64,000 nt of DNA from Acidipropionibacterium thoenii DSM 20276. GTDB taxonomy: Bacteria; Actinomycetota; Actinomycetes; Propionibacteriales; Propionibacteriaceae. Numbering within the stretch: position 1 is the stretch's first letter; each line of letters starts with the position of its first letter. The stretch lies in assembly GCF_000423445.1 (NCBI RefSeq), contig NZ_KE384019.1:273297-337296 (forward strand), read 5' to 3'. The translations under genes and the position numbers were made by a program. Below the pieces are notes generated by a model. The model was not told where the DNA came from. It made no database searches and was given only the letters and a program-made list of their open reading frames with translations. This document shows, in pieces, positions 37,520 through 46,435 of this stretch.

Positions 37520-37638
37520 GAGCGACAGTGTACGGCCTGCCGCCACGGGCCCAGATCGACAGATCCGGGCACGGGCGGCAGGCCAGCACACATCGAGCTC
37601 CTGCTGCGCGACCGCCCCCGGCGGCCGACAGCCTGCGG

Positions 37639-40281
37639 TCAACGGGCGTGATCGCTGTGCTCGTCGGGTCTGGTCGCCGTCTGTGGGGACGCCGGTGAGG
37701 CGGGGCTCTCCGGGGAGACCGGTGAGGCGGGCGGAACCGGAGGCCGACCGACGGCCGGGAAGTCGTCGCCGGCCGGCAGGTCGAACAGGTCCTGCTCTGC
37801 CGGGTCCTCACCGCTGTGGATCCGCATCCGGTAGAAGGACCGGTAGACGAAGACCGAGGCGGTGACGAAGAACACCGCTGCCAGCAGGTGGGTGAGCAGA
37901 CCGGCCCCGATCGAGACCGCCAGTTCGACGGCCAGCAGGCCGAACAGGGTGGTGAACTTGATCACCGGGTTCAGGGCCACCGAGGAGGTGTCCTTGAACG
38001 GGTCGCCGACGGTGTCCCCGACCACGGCGGCGTCGTGCAGTGGGGTGCCACTGGCATCCAGATCGACCTCGACGATCTTCTTCGCATTGTCCCAGGCCCC
38101 GCCGGCGTTGGCCATGAAGATCGCCTGGTAGAGACCGAAGATGGCGATCGAGATGAGGTAGCCGACGAAGAAGAAGGGGTCCAGGAAGGCGAATGCCAGG
38201 GCGAAGAAGAAGACTCCCAGGAAGATATTGAGCATGCCCTTCTGGGCGTACTCGGTGCAGATCTGGACGACCTTCTTGGAATCCTCGATGGAGGCCCTGG
38301 TGGCCGTCGAGTCGAGTCTGATGTTGTCCTTGATGAACTCCACAGCCCGGTAGGCCCCCGTGGTGACGGCCTGCATGGAGGCCCCGGAGAACCAGAAGAT
38401 GATGGCCCCGCCGGTGATCAGCCCGAGCAGGAAGGGGGCGTGGGTCAGGCCGAGTTTGGTGACCTGGTCGGTGGCCGCCAGGCCGTTGGTCAGCGCCATG
38501 ATGATCGAGAAGATCATGGTGGTGGCGCCCACCACCGCGGTGCCGATGAGCACCGGCTTGGCGGTGGCCTTGAAGGTGTTCCCGGCCCCGTCCTGCTCCT
38601 CGAGGAAATGCTTGGCGACATCCCACTGCGGGGTGAAGCCGAAGTCCCTCTCGATCTCCTCATCGATGCCATCGATGGTCTCGATGGTGGACAGCTCGTA
38701 GACGCTCTGGGCATTGTCGGTGACCGGTCCGTAGGAGTCCACGGCGATGGTCACCGCGCCCATTCCCAGGAAGCCGAAGGCCACCAGGCCGAATGCGAAG
38801 ACCGCCCATTTGACCTCTGACATGGCGCCCATGTCGCCCAGCCCGGTGCTGGCGACCAGGAAGGAGGTGCCCATCAGGGCGACGGTGACGATCCCGAGCC
38901 AGAAGGCCGAGAAGTTGCCGGCCACCAGCCCGGAGAGGATGTCCAGGGAGGCGCCACCCTCCTTGGCACTGGTCACCACCTCGCGGACGTGGCGGGACTT
39001 GGTGGAGGTGAAGGATTTCACCAGTTCGGGGATCAGCGCTCCGGCGAGGGTGCCGCAGGAGACGATGATCGACAGCTTCCACCACATCCCGTCGGCCATC
39101 GAGCCGAGCATCCACCAGGTGGTGGCCACGGTGAGCAGGATCGACATCGCCGAGGTGATCCACACCAGCGAACTCAGCGGCTTCTCGAAGTCGAAGGCCT
39201 TGGCATCGGCGTAGCGGGCCCGGGTGACGGCGTTGTTGATGAGATAGGAGGCGAAGGAGGCGATCAGCATCACCACGCGGACCACGAAGATCCACACCAG
39301 CAGGGCGACCTGCTCGGAGGCGTTGGGGACCGCCAGGATGAGGAAGGTGATGAGGGCGACGCCGGTGACGCCGTAGGTCTCGAACCCGTCGGCCGAGGGG
39401 CCCACCGAGTCGCCGGCGTTGTCACCGGTGCAGTCGGCGATGACGCCGGGGTTGCGGGCGTCATCCTCCTTGATGTGGAAAGCGATCTTCATGAGGTCGG
39501 CGCCGACGTCGGCGATCTTGGTGAAGATGCCGCCGGCGATCCTCAGGCAGGCGGCGCCCAGGGACTCGCCGATCGCGAAGCCGATGAAGCACGGCCCGGC
39601 GACGTCGCCGGGCAGGATCAGCATGATGAACAGCATCATGAACAGCTCGACCGAGATGAGCACCATGCCGACGCTCATGCCGGAGCGCATCGGGATGTCG
39701 AAACACTCGTAGGGCTTGCCGCGCAGCGAGGCGTGGGCGGTCCGGGAGTTGGCGAAGGTGTTGACCCGGATGCCGTACCAGGCGACCCCGAAGGAGCCCG
39801 CCATGCCGACCAGGCTGAACAGCAGGATGATGAGCACCTTGGCGCCCATGTGCTGCAGGAACTGGAAGTAGATGAGGATGATCGCCGCGATGAAGACCCA
39901 CAGCACCATGAGGAACTTGCCCTGCTGCTTGAGGTAGGTCTTGCAGGTCTCGTAGATGGTCTCCGAGACCTCCTTCATGGAGCTGTGCACCGGCAGCTTG
40001 TAGAGCTTGGAGTAGCTCAGCAGCCCGAATCCCAGCCCGAGCAGACAGACGACCAGGCCGATCCACAACAGCGTGGTGCCGGAGATTCCCCCCACCATCT
40101 CGTCGAGGGGCGGCAGCTTGATGTTGGCCTCTCCGCCCACATCATGGCCGCCGGCCGATCCGGTACCGCCGCACCCGGCCAGTCCGAGCAGGGCCGTACC
40201 GCCGAGGGCGGCCCAGAGCATCCGGCGGGCCGACGGGCGCGTCCCGATGGGGACGCCTGTCGTGTCTTGCCTGACATTCAC
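37639..40281 (-). CDS. hppA: Membrane-bound proton-translocating pyrophosphatase (divergent type)
   Basis: Couples pyrophosphate hydrolysis to H+ export through about 16 helices. It has 880 residues, longer than the usual 660-770. Active-site blocks are DVGADLMKIAF, EDDARNPGVIAD, GDNAGDSVGPSADGFETYG and later DSYGPVTDNAQ and GDTVGDPFKDTSSVALNP. The GNTFKATAK motif has Lys where K+-independent enzymes do. The blocks depart from canonical forms (e.g. DSVGPSAD for DCAGMAAD), like the divergent Na+-inhibited Cellulomonas/Chlorobium group. A lipobox-like LLGLAGCGG precedes the first core helix, and the C-terminus is Pro/Ser/Glu-rich. GTG 40281 has AGGAAGAG upstream. Confidence 0.95.
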   Translation of the reverse strand: MNVRQDTTGVPIGTRPSARRMLWAALGGTALLGLAGCGGTGSAGGHDVGGEANIKLPPLDEMVGGISGTTLLWIGLVVCLLGLGFGLLSYSKLYKLPVHSSMKEVSETIYETCKTYLKQQGKFLMVLWVFIAAIILIYFQFLQHMGAKVLIILLFSLVGMAGSFGVAWYGIRVNTFANSRTAHASLRGKPYECFDIPMRSGMSVGMVLISVELFMMLFIMLILPGDVAGPCFIGFAIGESLGAACLRIAGGIFTKIADVGADLMKIAFHIKEDDARNPGVIADCTGDNAGDSVGPSADGFETYGVTGVALITFLILAVPNASEQVALLVWIFVVRVVMLIASFASYLINNAVTRARYADAKAFDFEKPLSSLVWITSAMSILLTVATTWWMLGSMADGMWWKLSIIVSCGTLAGALIPELVKSFTSTKSRHVREVVTSAKEGGASLDILSGLVAGNFSAFWLGIVTVALMGTSFLVASTGLGDMGAMSEVKWAVFAFGLVAFGFLGMGAVTIAVDSYGPVTDNAQSVYELSTIETIDGIDEEIERDFGFTPQWDVAKHFLEEQDGAGNTFKATAKPVLIGTAVVGATTMIFSIIMALTNGLAATDQVTKLGLTHAPFLLGLITGGAIIFWFSGASMQAVTTGAYRAVEFIKDNIRLDSTATRASIEDSKKVVQICTEYAQKGMLNIFLGVFFFALAFAFLDPFFFVGYLISIAIFGLYQAIFMANAGGAWDNAKKIVEVDLDASGTPLHDAAVVGDTVGDPFKDTSSVALNPVIKFTTLFGLLAVELAVSIGAGLLTHLLAAVFFVTASVFVYRSFYRMRIHSGEDPAEQDLFDLPAGDDFPAVGRPPVPPASPVSPESPASPASPQTATRPDEHSDHAR

Positions 40282-40379
40282 GATTTGTTCTCTTCCTCGA
40301 GCACTCTCGTTCAGGGGCCTCCCGGAACACCGTCATGGTGACCGGCACGACGTCGTGGGATCCGAGACCCGTGAGGGTC

Positions 40380-40408
40380 ACGCTATGACGACTGGATGGC
40401 GTTGTCAC
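40380..40408 (-). promoter_or_regulatory. Promoter of hppA
   Basis: On the minus strand GTGACA (40403-40408) and TAGCGT (40380-40385) are spaced by 17 bases, about 100 bases before the hppA start. The remaining interval 40282-40482 also contains an AT-rich CACAATTTTGA stretch with no clear role. Confidence 0.55.
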
Positions 40409-40482
40409 CGCCAGAAGGCCCGGATGTGCGCAAGATCACAATTTTGATGTCGACACGCGCAGCGCCGTGAGCGACGCCGCGC

Positions 40483-41493
40483 TCAGCCGCGAGCCGGCCC
40501 GGTCGTCGAGCGGATCACCAGGTCGGGGCGCACGAGGCGCTCCCCGGTTGCGGGCGACTCCCCGTGGATCTGTCCGACGAGGGTCGAGACCGCCATCGAG
40601 GCGATGAGGTCGACGTTCTGGCGCACGGAGGTGACGCCGGGATCCCAGTAGCGCGAGACCGGGGAGTCGTCGCATCCGATCACCGAGACGTCACCGGGCA
40701 CTGACAGCCCGTGGGCGCGGATTGAGCGGATCGCTCCCATCGTCATGATGTCGGAGGCGCAGATGATGGCGGTGACCCCCTCGCCGAGCAGGTCGGCGGC
40801 CGCCTGGCCGCCCCCGGTGGCGGAGTAGATAGAGTAGGCGACGCGGGTGCCCTCGTCGGTCCCGAAGCGTCGGATCATCGCGGCGCGGAAGCCGACCTCC
40901 TTGCGCCGGACCGGGACGTAGCGCTGTGGCCCCAGGGCCAGTCCGATCCGCCGATGGCCCAGGGTGGCCAGGTGGTCGACGGCCTGGTCCATCGCCGAGG
41001 CGTCGTCATCGGAGATGAACGGCGCCTCCACCCCGGGGGCGAAGCCGTTGACCAGGACCATCGGCAGGCCGACGTCGATGAGGGAGCGGTAGGTGGACAG
41101 GTCTGCGGTGGTGTCGGCGTGGGATCCCGACACGACGATGATCCCGGCGGCCTGGCGGGAGCGGAGCACCTCGAAGTACTGGTCCTCGCGCATCCCGCCG
41201 GGCGCCTGGGTGCAGACCAGGGTGGCGAATCCGGCCCTGGCCGTGTCGGTCTCCACCGCCTGGGCGTAGGCCGCGAAGATCGGATTGACGAGTTCGGGGA
41301 CGATGAGCCCGATCATCCCGGTCGTGATCGGCCGCAGGTGGGCGGGGCGCACGTAGCCGAGCACGTCCAGGGCGGTGAGCACGGCCTGGCGGGTGGCCTC
41401 GGAGACGCCCGGTTTGTCGTTGAGCATCCTGGAGACGGTGGCCTGGCTCACCCCCGCCTGCTCGGCGATGTCGGCCAGTGTGGGGCCCTCCAT
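40483..41493 (-). CDS. LacI-family transcriptional regulator of the mal operon (MalR-like)
   Basis: A 336-residue repressor. The N-terminal HTH is TLADIAEQAGVSQATVSRMLNDKPGVS with the hinge helix LDVLGYVRP, then a periplasmic-binding-protein-like sensor domain (MIGLIVPELVNPIFA, VSVIGCDDSPVSRYWDP). It is the last gene of malE-malF-malG-lacI, starting 1 base after the malG stop, so it is probably autoregulated. The TCTTGCAA repeats upstream of malE are its likely operator. The inducer is probably maltose or a maltodextrin, by context. Confidence 0.9.
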   Translation of the reverse strand: MEGPTLADIAEQAGVSQATVSRMLNDKPGVSEATRQAVLTALDVLGYVRPAHLRPITTGMIGLIVPELVNPIFAAYAQAVETDTARAGFATLVCTQAPGGMREDQYFEVLRSRQAAGIIVVSGSHADTTADLSTYRSLIDVGLPMVLVNGFAPGVEAPFISDDDASAMDQAVDHLATLGHRRIGLALGPQRYVPVRRKEVGFRAAMIRRFGTDEGTRVAYSIYSATGGGQAAADLLGEGVTAIICASDIMTMGAIRSIRAHGLSVPGDVSVIGCDDSPVSRYWDPGVTSVRQNVDLIASMAVSTLVGQIHGESPATGERLVRPDLVIRSTTGPARG

Positions 41494-41494
41494 G

Positions 41495-42406
41495 TCACTT
41501 CACCGAGCCCGAGGTGAGGCCGGAGACCAGGTACTTCTGCAGCCAGAAGAAGACGACGAGTGGGGGCAGGCAGGCCAGCACGGTGCCGGCGGCGAAGACC
41601 GGCCAGTTGGAGTTGGTCTGCTCGGAGACGTACTGGTACAGGCCCAGCGCGAGGGTCTGGGTGGCGGGATCGTTGCCGACCACCACCGAGGCCACGACGT
41701 ACTCGTTGAAGGTGTTGATGAAGCTCAGCAGCCCCACCACGGCCAGGGTGGGGATCACCAGCGGCAGGATGATGGTGAAGAAGGTCCGGGCGTGGCCGGC
41801 GCCGTCGATCTGCGCCGCCTCGTCCAGGGCCCGTGGCACGGAGTTGAAGAATCCGTACATGAGGTAGGTGTTGGCCCCCAGGGCGCCGCCGAGGTAGACC
41901 GCCGCCAGCGCCAGGAGGGATCCGATGCCGAGCACCGGCACCACATCCCCCAGGTTCGACAGCAGCAGGAAGATGGCGGTCACAGCCAGCATCTGCGGGA
42001 ACATCTGGATGAGCATCAGGCTCAGCAGGCCGCCGCGGCGTCCGCGGAACCGCAGACGGGAGAAGGCGTAGGCGGCCAGCGCCGAGAACAGGACCGTCAG
42101 CAGGCTGACGCCGACGGCCAGCAGGGTCGTGTTGAGGTACCAGCGGCCGTAGGGGCGCTCCGGGTTGGCGAACAGCTTGACGTAGTTGGACCCCGAGATC
42201 GTGGTGAACAGCGAGTTGGAGCCGGTCATGGTGCCTGACGGGTTCAGCGAGGCTGAGAGGACGTAGAGGATCGGGAAGACGGCGAAGACGCACGCGGCCA
42301 CGGCGACGACGTAGCGCCACCAGAGGCCTCGGCCGCGGGGGCCGCGGGATCGGGACTGTCGGGGAGCGCCCGTCTCGGTGGGCGGGTTCAGTGCTGCGGT
42401 ACTCAT
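41495..42406 (-). CDS. malG: Maltose/maltodextrin ABC transporter permease MalG
   Basis: A 303-residue inner permease with six helices. The EAA loop that docks the ATPase reads PRALDEAAQIDGAGHARTFF, followed by IILPLVIPTLAVV. It ends GSVK, like E. coli MalG, whose C-terminus reaches the ATPase. The ATG at 42406 is 1 base after the malF stop. An upstream extension of 40 codons in the open frame is Ser/Arg-rich noise. It pairs with MalF; no ATPase gene is in the operon. Confidence 0.93.
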   Translation of the reverse strand: MSTAALNPPTETGAPRQSRSRGPRGRGLWWRYVVAVAACVFAVFPILYVLSASLNPSGTMTGSNSLFTTISGSNYVKLFANPERPYGRWYLNTTLLAVGVSLLTVLFSALAAYAFSRLRFRGRRGGLLSLMLIQMFPQMLAVTAIFLLLSNLGDVVPVLGIGSLLALAAVYLGGALGANTYLMYGFFNSVPRALDEAAQIDGAGHARTFFTIILPLVIPTLAVVGLLSFINTFNEYVVASVVVGNDPATQTLALGLYQYVSEQTNSNWPVFAAGTVLACLPPLVVFFWLQKYLVSGLTSGSVK

Positions 42407-42407
42407 G

Positions 42408-44021
42408 TCAGTTGATGTCCTCCAGCGCCCGGGTCTGGCGGAAGCCGATCCAGGAGATGACTCCGACGATGATGAAGATGAGGATCGCGAAGGCCGATCC
42501 GAGCCCGTACTGGCGGCCCTGGTCACCGAAGGCGACCTTGTAGACCATCGAGATGAGGATATCGGTGGAGCCGATGTCCAGACTCGTGTCGGTGAACCGC
42601 GGGCCGCCGCGGGTCAGCATGTAGATGAGATTGAAGTTGTTGAAGTTGAACGCGAAGGTGCTGATGAGCAGCGGGGCCAGGGAGACCATCAGGAGGGGGA
42701 ACTTGATGTACCAGAAGGCGCTCCACCCCGACGCGCCGTCCACCTCGGCGGCCTCGTTGACGTCGTCGGGAAGGGACTGGAGGGCCCCGGTGGCCACCAG
42801 GAACTGGTAGGGGAATCCGAGCCACAGGTTGACCACCAGGATCGCCACCTTGGCCCAGCTGCCGTCGTTGAGCCAGGGAACCTGCAGCCCGCCGAGCAGC
42901 ACCTGGTTGATGAATCCGAAGTCCTGGTTGAACAGGCCCGACCACACCATCGTCATCATGGTGGCGGGGAAGGCGTAGGGCAGGATCATCACCAGCCGGA
43001 ACCAGCGCCTGCCCCGCAGCCGGGAGTCGTTGAAGATGAGGGCGAGGATCAGGCCCAGGGCGAAGCAACTGACCACCGACCCGATGGCGAAGACGAAGGT
43101 CCACACCAGGACCTTGAGGAAGGGCCCGCGCACCTGGGAGTTCGTGATCGCCGCGGTGAAGTTGGAGAAGCCGACGTTGACCTTCCAGCCGGGCTGGATG
43201 GTCTTCCCGTCGGCGGAGACGAAGGATCCCTGGCCGGAGTCGCGGTAGACGGTCCCGGTGGTGTCGGTGAAGGTGTCGGCCTTCTCGTCGTAGGCCATCG
43301 TCGACCGGTAGACGTAAGCCTGGGAGCCGGTGGTGGTGTGCAGGAAGCCGTCGGCGCCCTTGTCGCTGAGCGGTACCGCGAGTTTCGAGACCTCCGAGGA
43401 GCGGGTCGAGACGGCCGCGAAGTCCAGCACCGTGTAGCCGTCGGCCCCGGTGATGGCGCCCAGCGAGGAGGTGGTGACGCCGGAGGCGTCCTGGAGCGGG
43501 GTCTCGTTGTTCCCGGCGCGGGCCTGCCCGGTCTTCGGGTCGACGACGATGAGCCACAGCTCGTCCCCGCCGCCGTTCTTCGTGGCGACGGCGGCCTTGT
43601 AGGTCGCCGAGTCCGGCACCCGGGCCTGGTTGTTCTGCTGGATGGCCAGGACGGCGTCGTCCTTGGATCCATTGTGGCCGTCGCCGTAGTTGGTGAACCC
43701 GACGTAGACGGTGTACAGCATCACGCTCACCGAGAAGATGAGCATGAAGGCGACGCCGGGCGCCAGGTATTTGCCGGGCAGCTCCCGGTTGGGCGGCAGG
43801 TAGATGAGGTTGACGGCGATGGTGCCGACCGCGATGACGGCCACGATCACCCAGGACGCCTTGGCCACGGCGGCCAGCAGGCCCAGGACCATGAGAGCGT
43901 CGAAGCCCCCCAGCAGCACGATCTTGATCACCCAGGACCACGCCCCGCCGGAGAACCTGACCTGTGCCCGGTGGACGCGCTCCTCCCGTTGCGCGGGGGG
44001 CGTGAAATCTTCCTTCGTCAT
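42408..44021 (-). CDS. malF: Maltose/maltodextrin ABC transporter permease MalF
   Basis: A 537-residue permease. The N-terminal helices (VIKIVLLGGFDALMVLGLLAAV, IVAVIAVGTIAVNLIYLP) precede a large extracytoplasmic P2-like domain (about residues 120-275), a MalF hallmark that distinguishes it from smaller sugar permeases. The transport core has VMILPYAFPATMMTMVW and an EAA loop DDVNEAAEVDGASGWSAFW. The GGPRFTDTSLDIGSTDIL segment is MalF-like. It begins 92 bp after the malE stop, beyond a long palindrome. Confidence 0.94.
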   Translation of the reverse strand: MTKEDFTPPAQREERVHRAQVRFSGGAWSWVIKIVLLGGFDALMVLGLLAAVAKASWVIVAVIAVGTIAVNLIYLPPNRELPGKYLAPGVAFMLIFSVSVMLYTVYVGFTNYGDGHNGSKDDAVLAIQQNNQARVPDSATYKAAVATKNGGGDELWLIVVDPKTGQARAGNNETPLQDASGVTTSSLGAITGADGYTVLDFAAVSTRSSEVSKLAVPLSDKGADGFLHTTTGSQAYVYRSTMAYDEKADTFTDTTGTVYRDSGQGSFVSADGKTIQPGWKVNVGFSNFTAAITNSQVRGPFLKVLVWTFVFAIGSVVSCFALGLILALIFNDSRLRGRRWFRLVMILPYAFPATMMTMVWSGLFNQDFGFINQVLLGGLQVPWLNDGSWAKVAILVVNLWLGFPYQFLVATGALQSLPDDVNEAAEVDGASGWSAFWYIKFPLLMVSLAPLLISTFAFNFNNFNLIYMLTRGGPRFTDTSLDIGSTDILISMVYKVAFGDQGRQYGLGSAFAILIFIIVGVISWIGFRQTRALEDIN

Positions 44022-44068
44022 TTCCAGCCTGTCGTCTGTGAGAGCTGCGATTGTGAGTGCCGTCGTGT

Positions 44069-44098
44069 CCCCGGGGCCCGGCGCGCCGGGCCCCGGGG
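44069..44098. repeat. Perfect 30-bp GC palindrome between malE and malF
   Basis: All 15 base pairs match around a centre between 44083 and 44084, giving an uninterrupted self-complementary stretch made only of G and C. In the malE-malF transcript it would form a very stable hairpin 15 bases after the malE stop. It is placed like the REP elements between malE and malF in E. coli, which keep binding protein far above permease. It may act as partial terminator or 3' stabiliser. Confidence 0.8.
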
Positions 44099-44113
44099 GT
44101 CGTGATCAGTGGG

Positions 44114-45367
44114 TCACTTGATCTTGGCCTGGAGGCCGGTGACCATCTTCTGCCAGGTCGCGGCCGGATCGGCGGACTTGCCCGACAGGATGGCGGCCTC
44201 GGCGTTGCCCCAGTCGGTCCACACCGAGTCCATGGCCGGCACGGCCGGCATAGGGACCCCCTTGGCGCCGACGGCTCCGTAGGCGGCGACGTCCTTGTCC
44301 GACTTCGCCTTCTCGAAAGCCTCCTTGTTGGCCGGCGGGCGTTGCCCGGCCTCGAAGAGCTTGTACTGGATGTCGGCGTTGCCGATGTACTCGACGATGA
44401 ACTTCTGAGTGGCGACGGTGTTCTTCGACTTGGAGCTCATCGCGAATCCCTGGACGCCGACGAAGGGGGTCGCGGCCTGGGGGCCGGCGGCCGGGATGGC
44501 CTCGATGGCGTAGGGGATCTTCTTGGCCTTGATGTCGGCCAGGTTCCAGGGTCCGGAGATGAAGAAGGGGCTTTGTCCCGACACGAAGGAGGTCTTGGCG
44601 ATGTCGTTGGAGATGTTGATGTTGAGCGTCTTGGCCTTCTGCTGGGCGGCCAGCCAGGTGGCGAAGGAGGCGCCCGCGGCGTCCCCCATGCCCAGCGTCG
44701 TGCCGTCATAGGCGCCGTCGGCGCCGATCTTGAAGACGGGGGCGTTGAAGGAGGCCTGGAAGGGGTACAGGTTGTAGGGGCTGGCGGCCTGCACCGAGTC
44801 CATGCCGACCAGGACGGGGTACTTCGCTCCGGACTTGCGGCCGGCGGCGACCATGGCGTCCCAGCTGGTGACCGCGGAGGGGGCGAGCTTGGTGTTGCGG
44901 ATCAGGGCCAGGTTCTCGGTGGAGTAGGGGACGCCGTAGATCTTGTCCTGGTAGGTGAAGGCCTTGATGGCGATGTCCTGGTACTGGTCGGTGGTGTCGC
45001 CGAGCTCGAGGGGGGCGACGACGCCGTTCTTGACCAGGGTGCCGAGGCGGTCGTGGGCGCAGATGATGGCGTCGGGCCCCTTGCCGGTGGGCACCTGTGT
45101 GATGAAGTCGGGGACGATCTTGGAGTTGTCCTTGACCACCAGGTTCACGGTGACGCCGACGTCCTTCTTGAACTGGGCGGCGGCGCTCTTGAGGACGGGC
45201 GCCCGGTCGGAGTCGACCCAGATGGTGATGGTTCCGGCCCCTGCGGATCCCGAGGCGGCGGGGGTAGACGAACTGCTGGAGTCCGATCCGCCGCAGGCGG
45301 AGAGCACGCCAAGGGCTCCCAGCCCCAGTCCTGAGAGCAGCAGTGAGCGACGCGCGATGTCGGTCAT
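44114..45367 (-). CDS. malE: Maltose/maltodextrin-binding lipoprotein MalE
   Basis: A 417-residue extracellular binding protein. The signal peptide with twin Arg and lipobox is ARRSLLLSGLGLGALGVLSAC; lipid-modified Cys is about residue 25, followed by a Ser-rich linker. The mature protein has the MalE fold: TITIWVDSDRAPVLKSAAAQF, KGPDAIICAHDRLG, YGVPYSTENLALI, PFFISGPWNLADIKA and the C-terminal PAVPAMDSVWTDWGNA. ATG 45367 follows GAAAGG. First gene of the operon. Confidence 0.94.
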   Translation of the reverse strand: MTDIARRSLLLSGLGLGALGVLSACGGSDSSSSSTPAASGSAGAGTITIWVDSDRAPVLKSAAAQFKKDVGVTVNLVVKDNSKIVPDFITQVPTGKGPDAIICAHDRLGTLVKNGVVAPLELGDTTDQYQDIAIKAFTYQDKIYGVPYSTENLALIRNTKLAPSAVTSWDAMVAAGRKSGAKYPVLVGMDSVQAASPYNLYPFQASFNAPVFKIGADGAYDGTTLGMGDAAGASFATWLAAQQKAKTLNINISNDIAKTSFVSGQSPFFISGPWNLADIKAKKIPYAIEAIPAAGPQAATPFVGVQGFAMSSKSKNTVATQKFIVEYIGNADIQYKLFEAGQRPPANKEAFEKAKSDKDVAAYGAVGAKGVPMPAVPAMDSVWTDWGNAEAAILSGKSADPAATWQKMVTGLQAKIK

Positions 45368-45453
45368 GGGTAGTCAGTACCTTTCGCTGATGCGTTCGAC
45401 GGCCATCGTCGAGCGCGTGGTGCGGAGGCTCCTCCACCACTGGATGTGGAAGC

Positions 45454-45480
45454 TCTTGCAACCGGGCCCAATTCTTGCAA
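45454..45480 (-). promoter_or_regulatory. Candidate MalR operator: direct repeat TCTTGCAA
   Basis: TCTTGCAA occurs at 45454-45461 and 45473-45480, 19 bases start to start, in the malE-sufR divergent region. Each contains the self-complementary TTGCAA. I recall Streptomyces MalR sites having similar TTGCA-type repeats, but cannot check. They are 90-115 bases upstream of malE. The interval also holds the sufR promoter; no gene is present in 45368-45582. Confidence 0.55.
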
Positions 45481-45548
45481 AATCTTTCATGGTTGTCCAC
45501 AGTGGCCTCACTTCGAGGGATGCCCGTCTCGAGGAAGGGTCGCCTTAC

Positions 45549-45583
45549 TTGCATCGCGGCAACATTTGGAAACAATGGAGTTG
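45549..45583 (+). promoter_or_regulatory. sufR promoter with overlapping dyad
   Basis: TTGCAT (45549) and AACAAT (45571) are 16 bases apart, and 6 bases separate the -10 from the GTG at 45583, so the transcript may be leaderless. An imperfect dyad covers it: CAACATT at 45560-45566 and AATGGAGTTG at 45574-45583 (AATG-GA-GTTG with a 2-base insertion). This is a candidate autoregulatory SufR site. Confidence 0.5.
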
Positions 45584-46329
45584 TGAAAAATTCGAATGAT
45601 CCCTCGCGTGAGCACGGCGAGGGCCGTCCCATGCCAGAAGATCGCTTCGAAGAGCCGGCCGATGGCACCACTCGCGACCGGGTGATGTCCTCGATCCTCC
45701 ATCACGGACCCTCCACCGCTGCTCAGTTGGCCGACCGGCTGGGTCTCACCCCCGCTGCTGTGCGGCGCCACCTCTCAGCCCTGGGTGAAAGCGGACAGAT
45801 CGCCAGCCGGGAGCAGCGGGTCTTCGGCAGCCGCGGCAGGGGACGGCCCTCGCGGGTGTTCTACCTCACCGACTCCGGTCGCGCCGACTACTACACCGCC
45901 TACGACGAGCTGGCCATCTCGGCCCTCACCCAGTTGGCGGCCGCCGCCGGCCCCGATGCGCTGGCCGCCGTGGCCCAGGCCAGGGTCGACGACATCGAGG
46001 CGAGGTACCGCCGACTGCGCGATGCCAAGCCCGACCAGGATCCGGCCGAGACGCTGGCCGAGTGTCTCTCGGCCGATGGCTACGTCGCCTCCCTGGAACC
46101 GGCGGTGGCAGGAGCTCAGATCTGTCAGCACAACTGCCCGGTGGCCGAGGTCGCCAAGGTCTTCCCGGAGCTGTGCGAGGTGGAGACCCGGCTGTTCGCG
46201 GAGCTGCTGGGCTCCAACGTCCAGCGACTGGCCACCATCGCCCACGGCGACGGGGTGTGCACCACCCACGTCCCGGTCGATGTGGAGATCACCCGAAAAC
46301 GGATAGCCGGCGCGCCGGTGGCCGACTGA
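45583..46329 (+). CDS. sufR: Iron-sulfur-sensing repressor SufR
   Basis: A DeoR/ArsR-type winged-helix regulator, 248 residues from GTG 45583. The HTH is [28 protein letters not shown], with the wing [15 protein letters not shown]. The Fe-S ligands are the Cys residues in [22 protein letters not shown], matching the Cys-x12-Cys-x2-Cys-like pattern of SufR. It heads the suf genes, as Rv1460 does. An alternative start is ATG 45631. Confidence 0.92.
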   Translation: MKNSNDPSREHGEGRPMPEDRFEEPADGTTRDRVMSSILHHGPSTAAQLADRLGLTPAAVRRHLSALGESGQIASREQRVFGSRGRGRPSRVFYLTDSGRADYYTAYDELAISALTQLAAAAGPDALAAVAQARVDDIEARYRRLRDAKPDQDPAETLAECLSADGYVASLEPAVAGAQICQHNCPVAEVAKVFPELCEVETRLFAELLGSNVQRLATIAHGDGVCTTHVPVDVEITRKRIAGAPVAD

Positions 46330-46435
46330 TGGCTCATCCCGCGCGCACGGCGTCCGCCCCGGCCCGCACTCCTACCCGACAGCCCATCGGGGCTCTCAAC
46401 TCCATTCAGGCTTCGACCAATCGAAAGGCCCAGAT

